From assembly GCF_002934265.1 (NCBI RefSeq), contig NZ_PTIX01000006.1:248001-312000 (forward strand): a stretch of 64,000 nt of DNA. Reading direction: 5' to 3'. The translations under genes were made by a program, and so were the position numbers. The number at the start of each line of letters is the position of its first letter. The stretch's first letter is position 1. The stretch comes from Actinokineospora auranticolor (GTDB lineage: Bacteria > Actinomycetota > Actinomycetes > Mycobacteriales > Pseudonocardiaceae). Positions 16,501-24,038 of this stretch are shown piece after piece. The notes under the pieces are model-generated. The model did not search any database, had not been told where the DNA came from, and saw only the letters and a list, made by a program, of their open reading frames with translations.

Positions 16501-17406
16501 GTGGCGCAGCGGCAGGGGTTCTGGCTCGGGTTCCTGGCCTACGCGATCTGGGGGTTCTTCCCGCTGTACTGGCCGCTGCTGGCCCCCGCGGGTCCGGTCG
16601 AGATCCTCGCGCACCGCATCTTCTGGTCGCTGGCCGTCGTCGTCGCGCTGGTGTTCGCGACCCGGCGCTGGCGGCAGCTGCGCGCGGTGGGGCGGCGGCA
16701 GCTCGGGTTCATCGCGGTCGGCGCGCTGACCATCGGGATGAACTGGGGGATGTACATCTACGGCGTGGTCACCAACCAGGTGGTCGAGACCGCGCTCGGG
16801 TACTTCATCAACCCGCTCGTCACGATCCTCTGGGGCGTGCTCTTCGTGGGGGAGCGGCTGCGGCGCGCGCAGTGGATCGGCCTGCTCATCGCGCTGGCCG
16901 CCGTCGTCGAGCTGACCTTCGACTACGGGCGCCTGCCCTGGCTCGCCCTCACCCTGGCGTTCTCCTTCGGCACCTACGGCCTGATGAAGAAGAAGGCGGC
17001 GGTCGGGTCGACCGAGGGGCTGGCGCTGGAAACCGCGATCCTGGCCCCGCTGGCCCTCGGGTACCTGGTGTTCACCCACGCCCAGGGCACCGGCACCTTC
17101 GGCCACGCCGGGTGGGGCAACGCGCTGCTGCTCGTCGGCACCGGGGTGATCACCGCGATCCCGCTGCTGATGTTCGGCGCCGCCGCGACCCGGGTGCCGC
17201 TGACCACGCTGGGCCTGCTCCAGTACTTCGTGCCGATCATCCAGTTCGCGATCGGGCTGCTGGTCTTCCACGAGCACATGACCACGGCCCGCTGGGTCGG
17301 CTTCGGCCTGGTCTGGGTGGCGCTGGTCGTGATCACGGTCGAGTCGCTGGTGGCCCGGGGCACCGCGCGGCGCCGGGTGGCGCGGGTCGAGCCCGAACTC
17401 GTCTAG
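16501..17406 (+). CDS. rarD: RarD-type EamA transporter
   Basis: This protein has 301 residues and about ten membrane helices in two EamA halves. The motifs FLAYAIWGFFPLYW, HRIFWSLAVV, NWGMYIYGV, ALGYFINPLV and GLLQYFVPIIQF are characteristic of RarD. RarD proteins are putative permeases of the drug/metabolite transporter superfamily, and the substrate is unknown. The GTG start has GGAGGA at 16491-16496. The gene is convergent with the next one, with a 25-bp gap. Confidence 0.9.
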   Translation: MAQRQGFWLGFLAYAIWGFFPLYWPLLAPAGPVEILAHRIFWSLAVVVALVFATRRWRQLRAVGRRQLGFIAVGALTIGMNWGMYIYGVVTNQVVETALGYFINPLVTILWGVLFVGERLRRAQWIGLLIALAAVVELTFDYGRLPWLALTLAFSFGTYGLMKKKAAVGSTEGLALETAILAPLALGYLVFTHAQGTGTFGHAGWGNALLLVGTGVITAIPLLMFGAAATRVPLTTLGLLQYFVPIIQFAIGLLVFHEHMTTARWVGFGLVWVALVVITVESLVARGTARRRVARVEPELV

Positions 17407-17431
17407 GCGCGCTGGTGGATCCCCTTGCCCA

Positions 17432-18910
17432 TCAAGCCGGGGACGGTGCCGGGCGGGGCAGCGGGGGCGGGCGGTGGGCGAAGTCGGACAGGGTCGGCCG
17501 GGAGCCGAGGAACGCGATGAACATGCCGACCAGCAGGGCCGCCCGGCCCCACACGCCGATCATCACCGCCTGCGCGGCGAAGCCCTCGTAGATGCCAGAC
17601 GGCTCGCGGGCGGCGATCTGCGCGAACCACAGGAAGATGCCGATCCCCATGGCCAGGTCGGCCACCAGGTAGGCGGTGATCCAGCCCCAGCGCAGGTTCA
17701 GCAGCACGAACATCGGCACCAGCCACAGCGTGTACTGCGGCGAGTGGACCTTGTGCAGCAGCAGGAACCCGCACAGCATCGCCGCCGACACCGCGATCCA
17801 CGGGTAGGTGCCCTCGCGGCGGTAGCGGATCCAGCCGACCACGCAGGCCACGGCGAAGGACGCGAAGACCAGCAGCGGTGAGAGCAGGCCGATGACCTGG
17901 TGCATCGACTCGTTGCTCGGGTCCGAGTCCGGCCGCAGGCCCCAGAACCAGATCGAGTTCGCGGTGATGTCCGCCTTGCGCTGGCCCTGGAAGACGAAGG
18001 AGGCCAGCCAGCCGTCGAAACCCGCGATGGCGAACGGGACGTTGACCGCGACCGCGGTGGCCAGCGCCGCCGACCCGACCTTGACCATGCCCGCCCAGTC
18101 GCGGACCTTGCCCACCGGCAGTTCCCGGCCGCGCTCGCCGCCGGTGAGCACGTAGAGCATCAGCGGCAGCACGAAGATCGCCGGGTAGAGCTTGAACGCG
18201 AAGCCCAACCCCAGCAGCACCGCGGCGACCAGCGCCCGGTGCAGCAGCGGCCGGTCGGCGCCCCGGGCGCCCCAGCCGCGGTGCAGGAAGTAGACGGCGG
18301 CGACCGCGCACGCCACGACCGGGAGCTCCCAGTTGTGGAAGGCGTACATGACCAGCGCCGGTGACAACGACCAGATCAGCGCCCGCCACCGCGACAGCTT
18401 GCCCAGCATCCAGCCGGTGACCAGACCGAACGGGGCCATGATGAGCGCCGAGGCGAGCAGGAAGCCCGCGTCGTTGGTGGCGAAGAGCGCGCCGAGCCAG
18501 ATCAGCAGGCCGGTGAGCACCGGGTACTCGACCGTGCCGCCGGTCAGGCCGCCGTCGGCGGTGATGCCGCCGTGCACGTACGGGAAGACGTGCCGGTCGA
18601 TGTCGCGGCCGATCCACAGGTACTGGATGTCGGAGTAGCAGACCTCGGCGTACTTGCGCTCGTCGAAGTCCGGCTGGCTGCGGCCCCAGGTGTCGAACTC
18701 CGGGCCGGTGCAGCGGTCCTTGTTGGCGAAGCCGAGCACCAGGGTGAGCCCGCAGAGCAGCACCACGAGCGCGAGCGCGCCGCGGCCGAGCCGCACCGCC
18801 CTGGCGCGGTGCCCGGTCGGGACGGGGGCGCGGTCGGCGTCGTCCACGGCGTTCGCTCCCTCGACCTGCCCGTCCACCCGGCCGGAGGCGCCTGCGGGCA
18901 CCGTGGTCAC
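17432..18910 (-). CDS. GT87/DUF2029 membrane glycosyltransferase, paralogue of the 14583 gene
   Basis: This protein has 492 residues and about ten membrane helices. It shares with the protein at 14583 the blocks YAEVCYSDIQYLW, VEYPVLTGLL, GLGFAFKLYPAIFVLPLM and SPQYTLWLVPMF, in the same order. The GTG start overlaps the stop of the endonuclease IV gene by 4 bp (GTGA), so translation is probably coupled. It is likely a polyprenyl-phosphate-dependent sugar transferase of envelope glycan synthesis; the specificity is unknown. Confidence 0.85.
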   Translation of the reverse strand: MTTVPAGASGRVDGQVEGANAVDDADRAPVPTGHRARAVRLGRGALALVVLLCGLTLVLGFANKDRCTGPEFDTWGRSQPDFDERKYAEVCYSDIQYLWIGRDIDRHVFPYVHGGITADGGLTGGTVEYPVLTGLLIWLGALFATNDAGFLLASALIMAPFGLVTGWMLGKLSRWRALIWSLSPALVMYAFHNWELPVVACAVAAVYFLHRGWGARGADRPLLHRALVAAVLLGLGFAFKLYPAIFVLPLMLYVLTGGERGRELPVGKVRDWAGMVKVGSAALATAVAVNVPFAIAGFDGWLASFVFQGQRKADITANSIWFWGLRPDSDPSNESMHQVIGLLSPLLVFASFAVACVVGWIRYRREGTYPWIAVSAAMLCGFLLLHKVHSPQYTLWLVPMFVLLNLRWGWITAYLVADLAMGIGIFLWFAQIAAREPSGIYEGFAAQAVMIGVWGRAALLVGMFIAFLGSRPTLSDFAHRPPPLPRPAPSPA

Positions 18911-19677
18911 CGGCCGAGCGCGGTGCGCAGGTACTCGATGTCCGCCGCCTGGCCCTCCGCCGGGGTCTCCACGACCACCGGGGCGCCCGCCGCCGCGACC
19001 ACCGCGACCAGTTGGTCGGCGTCGATCGTGCCGGTGGCTATGTTGTCGTGCCGGTCGCGCGCGGAGCCGAACTCGTCGCGCGAGCTGTTGAGGTGCACCA
19101 GGTCGATCCGGCCGGTGATCGCCTTGACCCGGTCGACGATGCCGACCAGGTCCTCACCGGCGGCGAAGGCGTGGCAGGTGTCCAGGCAGAAGCCCGCGCC
19201 GAACTCGGCGACCGCGTCCCAGAGGCGGGCCAGCACGTCGAAGCGGCGGGCCATGGCGTTGTCGCCGCCCGCGGTGTTCTCGATCAGGATCGGCACGCCG
19301 AAGCCGCCCTCGGCGTGCTGGCGCTCGAAGAACTTGCGCCAGTTGTCGATGCCGACCTGGACGTCTTCGCCCTTGTTGACGTGTCCGCCGTGCACCACGA
19401 GCCCCTGGGCGCCGACCTTGGCCGCGGCCTCGGCGTGCTGGGTGACCAGCTTGCGGGAGGGGATCCGGATCCGGTTGTTGGTCGAGGCCAGGTTGACCAC
19501 GTAGGGGGAGTGCACGAAGAGGGTGAGGTCGGTGGCGAGCAGTTCGTCGGTGCGCGGGTGCGCCTTGGGCGCCTTCCAGTCCTGCGGGTCGGCGAGGAAG
19601 AACTGCACGACCCGCGCACCGCGCTCGTGCGCGGCGGCCAGCGGGTCGTCATCGCGGACGTGGGCGCCGATGCTCAT
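18907..19677 (-). CDS. nfo: Deoxyribonuclease IV (AP endonuclease)
   Basis: Endonuclease IV cleaves DNA 5' of abasic sites in base excision repair. The 256-residue TIM-barrel protein carries the zinc-ligand motifs FVHSPYVVNLAS, LVVHGGHVNKGE, LIENTAGG, CLDTCHAFAAG and LVHLNSSRDEFGSARDRHDN. The ATG at 19677 (MSIGAHVRDDDP) begins right at the first strand of the fold and was preferred over the longer open frame. The downstream GT87 gene overlaps it by 4 bp. Confidence 0.95.
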   Translation of the reverse strand: MSIGAHVRDDDPLAAAHERGARVVQFFLADPQDWKAPKAHPRTDELLATDLTLFVHSPYVVNLASTNNRIRIPSRKLVTQHAEAAAKVGAQGLVVHGGHVNKGEDVQVGIDNWRKFFERQHAEGGFGVPILIENTAGGDNAMARRFDVLARLWDAVAEFGAGFCLDTCHAFAAGEDLVGIVDRVKAITGRIDLVHLNSSRDEFGSARDRHDNIATGTIDADQLVAVVAAAGAPVVVETPAEGQAADIEYLRTALGR

Positions 19678-19899
19678 GGCGGTGAGGGTAGTCGGCCCGC
19701 GCACCAGGGGAAGCCCTGGTCCGGTCGGGAACCAAGTGGATCTTGGGGGAGGTCGGCCGCGTGCGCACCGGGTGCCGAACCCTGCTCCATCCGGGCTATT
19801 GCGAACCACTTTCAGGGAAAGCACCCCAGCGGGCGTCACTGTCTCGGGTTACAGTCGTTTCTCCGAGTGAAGCTACTCGCGAGTACACGGAGGATCTTC

Positions 19900-20910
19900 A
19901 TGCGAAGGCGTGGCCGGGCCGTGGCCGTAGGTCTCACCGTGGTGATCGCCGGGACCACCACGGGACTTCTCGCCGGGACCGGGACGGCCGCCGCCGCGCC
20001 ACCGATCGTGGTCGGCAGTTGCGCCACCACCGTCCAAGGCGCCCCGGGCACCCCGATCGCGCTGAGCCCCACCGCGGTGCTGGACCCGGTGCTACGCGTG
20101 GTCAACGCCGTGCCGCTGGTCGGACAGGGGATCGCGGGCGGGGTGCGCAACGCGCTGTCGGCCATGGGGAACATCCCGATCGGCACCGTCCTGGCGGGCG
20201 ACTCGATGATCTCCGGCGGGTCCATCGCCGCCGCCGCGGTCCCGCGCATCCGCGACGCCATCGGCAAGGTCCCGCTGATCGGCCCCGTGCTCGGCGGGAT
20301 CATCGGCGACGTGCAGCAGACGCTCACCGCGGGCTGCGCGATCACCGTCAAAGCGGTGAACGACGCGGTCGCGCCGGTGCAGGACGGCGCGGGAGCCGTG
20401 GCGGGTGCGGTCGAGCGCGGCGCGGCAGCGCTGCCGCAACTGCCCAACCTCCTCCCCGGCACCCCGGGCACCCCCGGTAAACCGGGCACCAACCCGGGAA
20501 CCCAGCCCGGCACGAACCCCGGCACCCGGCCCGGCGGCACCGCCCCCGGCGGCGGTCTGCCCGGACCGGACAGCAAGGTGGTCGGCGGTGTCGCCACGGG
20601 CGCGCCACCGCTCTTCGGCACCGGGCGCGCGCCGATGACCGACTACACCGGCATCCCCTTCGCCCCGGCCGGACTGTTCTCCCCCGCCCCGGGCGTGCGC
20701 TACGGCGGCACCATCCCCGGCTACGCGCCGCAGTTCGGCATCCTCGGCGCGGGTGACGCCGACGGCGTGCAAGCCGCGGGCCGCGCGGAGGCGCTGGACG
20801 CGCCCGGCGGCAACAAGATCGCGCTCCCGGTCCTGCTTGCGGTCTTCGCCCTCTCCGGCGTCACCGCCGCACTGGTCCGCACCTGGGTGCTGCGCAAGAC
20901 ACCCGCTTGA
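19900..20910 (+). CDS. Exported protein with C-terminal membrane anchor, tandem paralogue 1
   Basis: This 336-residue protein is not assigned to a family. A signal peptide with twin Arg-like start (MRRRGRAVAVGLTVVIAG) ends near AAAAPP. The central part is rich in Gly/Ala/Val/Ile, with two Cys (GSCATT and AGCAIT). A Pro/Gly/Thr repeat stalk (PGTPGTPGKPGTNPGTQPGT) follows around residues 185-220. Near the C-terminus come IPGYAPQFGILG and a membrane segment ending RTWVLRKTPA. The ATG has ACGGAGGA upstream. The next gene shares the C-terminal boxes. A cell-wall-spanning anchored protein is likely; its role is unknown. Confidence 0.8.
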   Translation: MRRRGRAVAVGLTVVIAGTTTGLLAGTGTAAAAPPIVVGSCATTVQGAPGTPIALSPTAVLDPVLRVVNAVPLVGQGIAGGVRNALSAMGNIPIGTVLAGDSMISGGSIAAAAVPRIRDAIGKVPLIGPVLGGIIGDVQQTLTAGCAITVKAVNDAVAPVQDGAGAVAGAVERGAAALPQLPNLLPGTPGTPGKPGTNPGTQPGTNPGTRPGGTAPGGGLPGPDSKVVGGVATGAPPLFGTGRAPMTDYTGIPFAPAGLFSPAPGVRYGGTIPGYAPQFGILGAGDADGVQAAGRAEALDAPGGNKIALPVLLAVFALSGVTAALVRTWVLRKTPA

Positions 20911-20943
20911 CCCGCCGGTAGGTTTACTTCGATCGGGTAACCG

Positions 20944-20953
20944 CCCGATCGGG
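20944..20953. promoter_or_regulatory. Palindrome and direct repeat between tandem paralogues
   Basis: CCCGATCGGG is a perfect palindrome, and CGATCGGGT occurs at 20930-20938 and again at 20946-20954, 16 bp apart. It lies just ahead of the ribosome-binding site GAAAGGA of the second paralogue and may be an operator for it. Confidence 0.3.
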
Positions 20954-20968
20954 TGAAAGGATCACGGC

Positions 20969-21838
20969 GTGCGGCGACTGCTCGGCTCGGCCACGGTGAC
21001 CATCGGCCTGCTCGGCGCCGGGTTCGCCGGCACGGGTGTGGCCGCCGCGGACCCGCTGCCGTTCCTCGCGGTCGACTGCGCCCAGCAGGTCGTCGCGTTC
21101 CAAGGGCAGCCGGTCCGGCTCGCCCGCGCAGCCGTGGCCGGGTTCGTCACCAAGGCGGTCCGCGAGACCCCCGGGCTGGGGTTGGCGCGGTCGACCGCGG
21201 TCGGGCTGTCGTTCCCGCTCGGTCCCGCGATCGAGGTCGGGACCGTCCCCGACGGCACCGGCGAGATCCCGGCCGCGCACATCGCGGACGTTGTGGCAGC
21301 CGAGGTCCGCCAGGTCGAGGCGGTCGCCCCGGCGGCGGACGCGGTGAGCGCGCGGGTCCGCGAACTGGTGGCGGCGGACTGCGGGATGACGCTGCGGGCA
21401 CTGGACGCGAGCAAGCGCGCACCCGCGCCGGGCAAGCCGACCCAGCCGCGCGCGGACGACCCGAAGGCGCCGGACGCGACCACGCCGAACACCCAGCCCG
21501 TCGGTGGCGCGCCGTCGGCCCCGGAGATCCGCCTGTACGACCCCCGGTCCTTCCCCGGCGCCGCGGCGCGCGACTACGGGACCGTGCCCTACGCCAAAGC
21601 GGGCCACTACGTGCCCGCGCCGGACGCCCGCTACGGCGCGATCCCCGGTTACGCACCGCAGTTCGGGATCCTCGGCTCCGGCCTGACCGATGTCCGCCCG
21701 GCGGGTGAGGCCTACGCACTCCCCGTGACCCCGGTGGGCGCCGTCGGCCTGCCGGTGGTGCTCGCGGTCCTGGCGCTGTCGGTGGTCAGTGGTGCGCTCG
21801 TGCGCACGTGGGTCCTGCGCCGGACCAGCCCGCGCTGA
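20969..21838 (+). CDS. Exported protein with C-terminal membrane anchor, tandem paralogue 2
   Basis: This 289-residue protein has the same plan as its upstream neighbour: signal peptide (MRRLLGSATVTIGLLGAG, ending AAADP), an Ala/Val-rich domain with two Cys (VDCAQQ and ADCGMT), a Pro-rich linker, then DARYGAIPGYAPQFGILG and a final membrane helix ending ALVRTWVLRRTSPR. The two proteins match mainly in the C-terminal third. The GTG start has GAAAGGA 7 bp upstream. The family and function were not recognised. Confidence 0.8.
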   Translation: MRRLLGSATVTIGLLGAGFAGTGVAAADPLPFLAVDCAQQVVAFQGQPVRLARAAVAGFVTKAVRETPGLGLARSTAVGLSFPLGPAIEVGTVPDGTGEIPAAHIADVVAAEVRQVEAVAPAADAVSARVRELVAADCGMTLRALDASKRAPAPGKPTQPRADDPKAPDATTPNTQPVGGAPSAPEIRLYDPRSFPGAAARDYGTVPYAKAGHYVPAPDARYGAIPGYAPQFGILGSGLTDVRPAGEAYALPVTPVGAVGLPVVLAVLALSVVSGALVRTWVLRRTSPR

Positions 21839-21904
21839 ACCCGGCCCCTCGCTGAAACCGGCTGTTCGGCCTGCTGTTACGCTGCTCGGCGCGAGACCCC
21901 TCCT

Positions 21905-21923
21905 GCCACGGAAAGTCCGTGGC
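21905..21923 (+). promoter_or_regulatory. Hairpin in rpsF leader, possible S6:S18 binding element
   Basis: GCCACGGA-AAG-TCCGTGGC is a perfect 8-bp stem with a 3-nt loop, 30 bp before the rpsF start. A second possible pairing (GTGG with CCAC) encloses a CCGCCGAGT loop. Autoregulatory S6:S18 leaders are known upstream of rpsF in many bacteria; the match here is only suggestive. Confidence 0.35.
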
Positions 21924-21953
21924 CGCCGAGTCCACAGGAGGTGAGTGGTCTTC

Positions 21954-22244
21954 ATGCGTCATTACGAGGTCATGGTCATCCTCGACCCCACACTCGACGA
22001 GCGCACCGTCGCCCCGTCCCTCGACACGTTCCTCAACGTCATCCGCACTTCGGGCGGCAACGTGGAGAAGGTCGACATCTGGGGCAAGCGCCGCCTCTCG
22101 TTCGAGATCAAGAAGCACAGCGAGGGCATCTACGCCGTGCTCGACGTGAACGCCGAGCCCGCCGCGGTCAAGGAGCTCGACCGCCAGCTGTCGCTGCAGG
22201 AGTCCGTGCTGCGGACCAAGGTCATGCGCCGCGAGACGGCCTGA
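21954..22244 (+). CDS. rpsF: 30S ribosomal protein S6
   Basis: S6 (96 residues) begins [20 protein letters not shown] and contains [18 protein letters not shown]. It binds S18 in the platform of the small subunit. The ATG at 21954 was chosen because AGGAGGTGA at 21936-21944 is 9 bp upstream; the earlier GTG would start on the Shine-Dalgarno itself. It is the first gene of rpsF-ssb-rpsR-rplI, in the usual actinobacterial order. Confidence 0.97.
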   Translation: MRHYEVMVILDPTLDERTVAPSLDTFLNVIRTSGGNVEKVDIWGKRRLSFEIKKHSEGIYAVLDVNAEPAAVKELDRQLSLQESVLRTKVMRRETA

Positions 22245-22246
22245 CC

Positions 22247-22780
22247 ATGGCCGGGGACACGATCATCACGGTCGTCGGGAACCTCACCGCGGACCCGGAG
22301 CTGCGCTTCACGCCCTCCGGGGCGGCGGTCGCGAGCTTCACCGTGGCGTCCACCCCGCGCACCTTCGACCGCCAGAGCGGCGAGTGGAAGGACGGCGAGG
22401 CGCTGTTCCTGCGCTGCAACATCTGGCGGCAGGCGGCGGAGAACGTCGCCGAGTCGCTGACCCGCGGCGCCCGCGTGCTGGTCACCGGGCGGCTCAAGCA
22501 GCGCTCGTTCGAGACCCGCGAGGGTGAGAAGCGCACGGTCATGGAGCTCGAGGTCGACGAGGTCGGCCCCTCCCTGCGGTACGCCACCGCCAAGGTCAAC
22601 AAGGTCAGCCGGGGTACCGGCGGCGGTGGTGGCGGCGGCTTCGGTGGCGGCAACGGTGGCGGTGGCGGCGGTGGGGGCTACAACGGCCCGTCCGCGCCTC
22701 CGGACGACCCGTGGGGTTCCGCGCCTCCCGCCGGTGGCGGCGGTGGCGGCGGCGGCTTCAACGACGAGCCGCCCTTCTAA
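22247..22780 (+). CDS. ssb: Single-stranded DNA-binding protein
   Basis: This is the essential SSB, 177 residues. The OB-fold spans about 1-115 ([49 protein letters not shown]). A flexible linker made almost wholly of Gly follows, and the C-terminal acidic tip is FNDEPPF, the protein-interaction tail. The start is 2 bp after the rpsF stop, so translation is likely coupled. Confidence 0.97.
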   Translation: MAGDTIITVVGNLTADPELRFTPSGAAVASFTVASTPRTFDRQSGEWKDGEALFLRCNIWRQAAENVAESLTRGARVLVTGRLKQRSFETREGEKRTVMELEVDEVGPSLRYATAKVNKVSRGTGGGGGGGFGGGNGGGGGGGGYNGPSAPPDDPWGSAPPAGGGGGGGGFNDEPPF

Positions 22781-22840
22781 CCGGGCAGCGCACCCCCGCA
22801 CAGACGCTTATTTCCTCAAGACACACTCAGGAGTTCTCCC

Positions 22841-23089
22841 GTGGCCAAGCCACCGCCTCGCAAGCCGAAGAAGAAGGTCTGCGTGTTCTGCAAGGACGTG
22901 AAGAAGGACCGTCCGGTGAACATCGACTACAAGGACACCACGCTGCTGCGGAAGTACATCTCCGACCGCGGCAAGATCCGTGCCCGCCGGGTCACCGGCA
23001 ACTGCAGCCAGCACCAGCGCGACGTGGCCATCGCGGTCAAGAACGCCCGCGAGGTCGCTCTCCTGCCGTACACCTCGACCGCTCGCTGA
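22841..23089 (+). CDS. rpsR: 30S ribosomal protein S18
   Basis: S18 (82 residues) contains [20 protein letters not shown] and [20 protein letters not shown], both diagnostic. The N-terminal [10 protein letters not shown] together with the later NCSQH gives the C+ (zinc-type) cysteine set. The GTG start has AGGAG 7 bp upstream. Confidence 0.97.
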   Translation: MAKPPPRKPKKKVCVFCKDVKKDRPVNIDYKDTTLLRKYISDRGKIRARRVTGNCSQHQRDVAIAVKNAREVALLPYTSTAR

Positions 23090-23106
23090 CCTGGAGGGGA
23101 TCAGAC

Positions 23107-23562
23107 ATGAAGCTCATCCTCACCACCGACGTCAGCGGCCTGGGCGGCCCGGGTGACCTCGTCGAGGTCAAGGACGGCTACGGCCGCAACTACCTGCTGC
23201 CGCGCGGGTTCGCGATCCCGGCGACCAAGGGCGCCGAGAAGCAGGTCCAGGTCATCCGCCGGGCCCAGGAGGCCAGCCGGATCCGCAACCTGGACCACGC
23301 CAAGGAGGTCAAGGCCGCGCTGACCGCGCTGGGCTCCGTCCCGCTGAAGGCCAAGTCCGCCGCGGGCTCGGGCAAGCTGTTCGGCTCGGTCACCACCGCC
23401 GACATCGTCGCCGCCGTCAAGGCCGCGGGTGGTCCCGTGCTGGACAAGCGCGCCGTCGAGGTCACGGGTCACATCAAGACCGTTGGCAAGCACTCCGTGA
23501 GCGTGCGCCTGCACCCCGAGGTGACCGCCGCGTTCACCGTCCAGGTCGCCGCCGCGAGCTGA
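23107..23562 (+). CDS. rplI: 50S ribosomal protein L9
   Basis: L9 (151 residues) has the two-domain layout: N-terminal RNA-binding domain with the signature [19 protein letters not shown], a long connecting helix, and a C-terminal domain ([20 protein letters not shown]). CTGGAGGGGA precedes the ATG. A hairpin after the stop closes the ribosomal operon. Confidence 0.97.
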   Translation: MKLILTTDVSGLGGPGDLVEVKDGYGRNYLLPRGFAIPATKGAEKQVQVIRRAQEASRIRNLDHAKEVKAALTALGSVPLKAKSAAGSGKLFGSVTTADIVAAVKAAGGPVLDKRAVEVTGHIKTVGKHSVSVRLHPEVTAAFTVQVAAAS

Positions 23563-23578
23563 CCGGACACCGGCAGTA

Positions 23579-23619
23579 CGGAACCGCCCCGCTCCGTCAC
23601 GCAGAGTGGGGCGGTTCCG
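23579..23619 (+). terminator. Terminator of the rpsF-rplI operon
   Basis: This is a 15-bp stem with one G-T pair (23579-23593 with 23605-23619) and an 11-nt loop, beginning 17 bp after the rplI stop. Confidence 0.7.
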
Positions 23620-23630
23620 CGTCCGCCCAG

Positions 23631-23856
23631 TTGTCCACAGGGGGACGCTCACCCTGGTGAGCGACGCGCCCCGCGACACGCCGAATCCCGCCGCCCGCGC
23701 GACACGCCGGGGACCGCGCGAGGGATTTTCTCCACACCTCATACACAGGCCCTGACCTGGCGATTCCCCACCACTTCGGTCAGTTGTCCTCAGGTTGTCC
23801 ACAGGCCCTGCCGGACCTGTGCCCACCTCAGCGCAACCATCCCCAAGTTATCCACA
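23631..23856 (+). promoter_or_regulatory. Cluster of DnaA-box-like sites upstream of dnaB
   Basis: The 476-bp gap between rplI and dnaB holds several 9-mers related to the DnaA box TTATCCACA, all in the same direction: TTGTCCACA at 23631 and 23795, TTATCCACA (perfect) at 23848, and one-mismatch forms TTCTCCACA at 23728 and TTGTCCTCA at 23784. Weaker matches occur at 23739 and 23860. Nothing that looks like a protein-coding gene is present. It could regulate dnaB, titrate DnaA or act in replication control. dnaA and dnaN are not in the window, so this is unlikely to be oriC. Confidence 0.7.
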
Positions 23857-24038
23857 GGGTAGTCCCCAGTGGGGTTTGCGTACCCCGCGAAGGGGTTCTA
23901 GCGTCGCCTCGCGACCGGCCGCCGGGCGGGGTGAACACCACCCGGATGTCGTAGCGGGGGACGTATCGTTGGCGTCGAACACGCGTGCGATCCGCCCGGC
24001 AGACACCCACGGCAGACCAGCAGGAGGGGGCACAGCTC

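Noticed and set aside
19012-19899. Upstream extension of the first exported paralogue
   Set aside because: The extension is antisense to nfo. The ATG at 19900 has a ribosome-binding site and starts a normal signal peptide.
23563-24038. oriC
   Set aside because: DnaA boxes are present, but dnaA, dnaN, rpmH and a clear AT-rich unwinding element are absent, so I call a DnaA-box cluster only.
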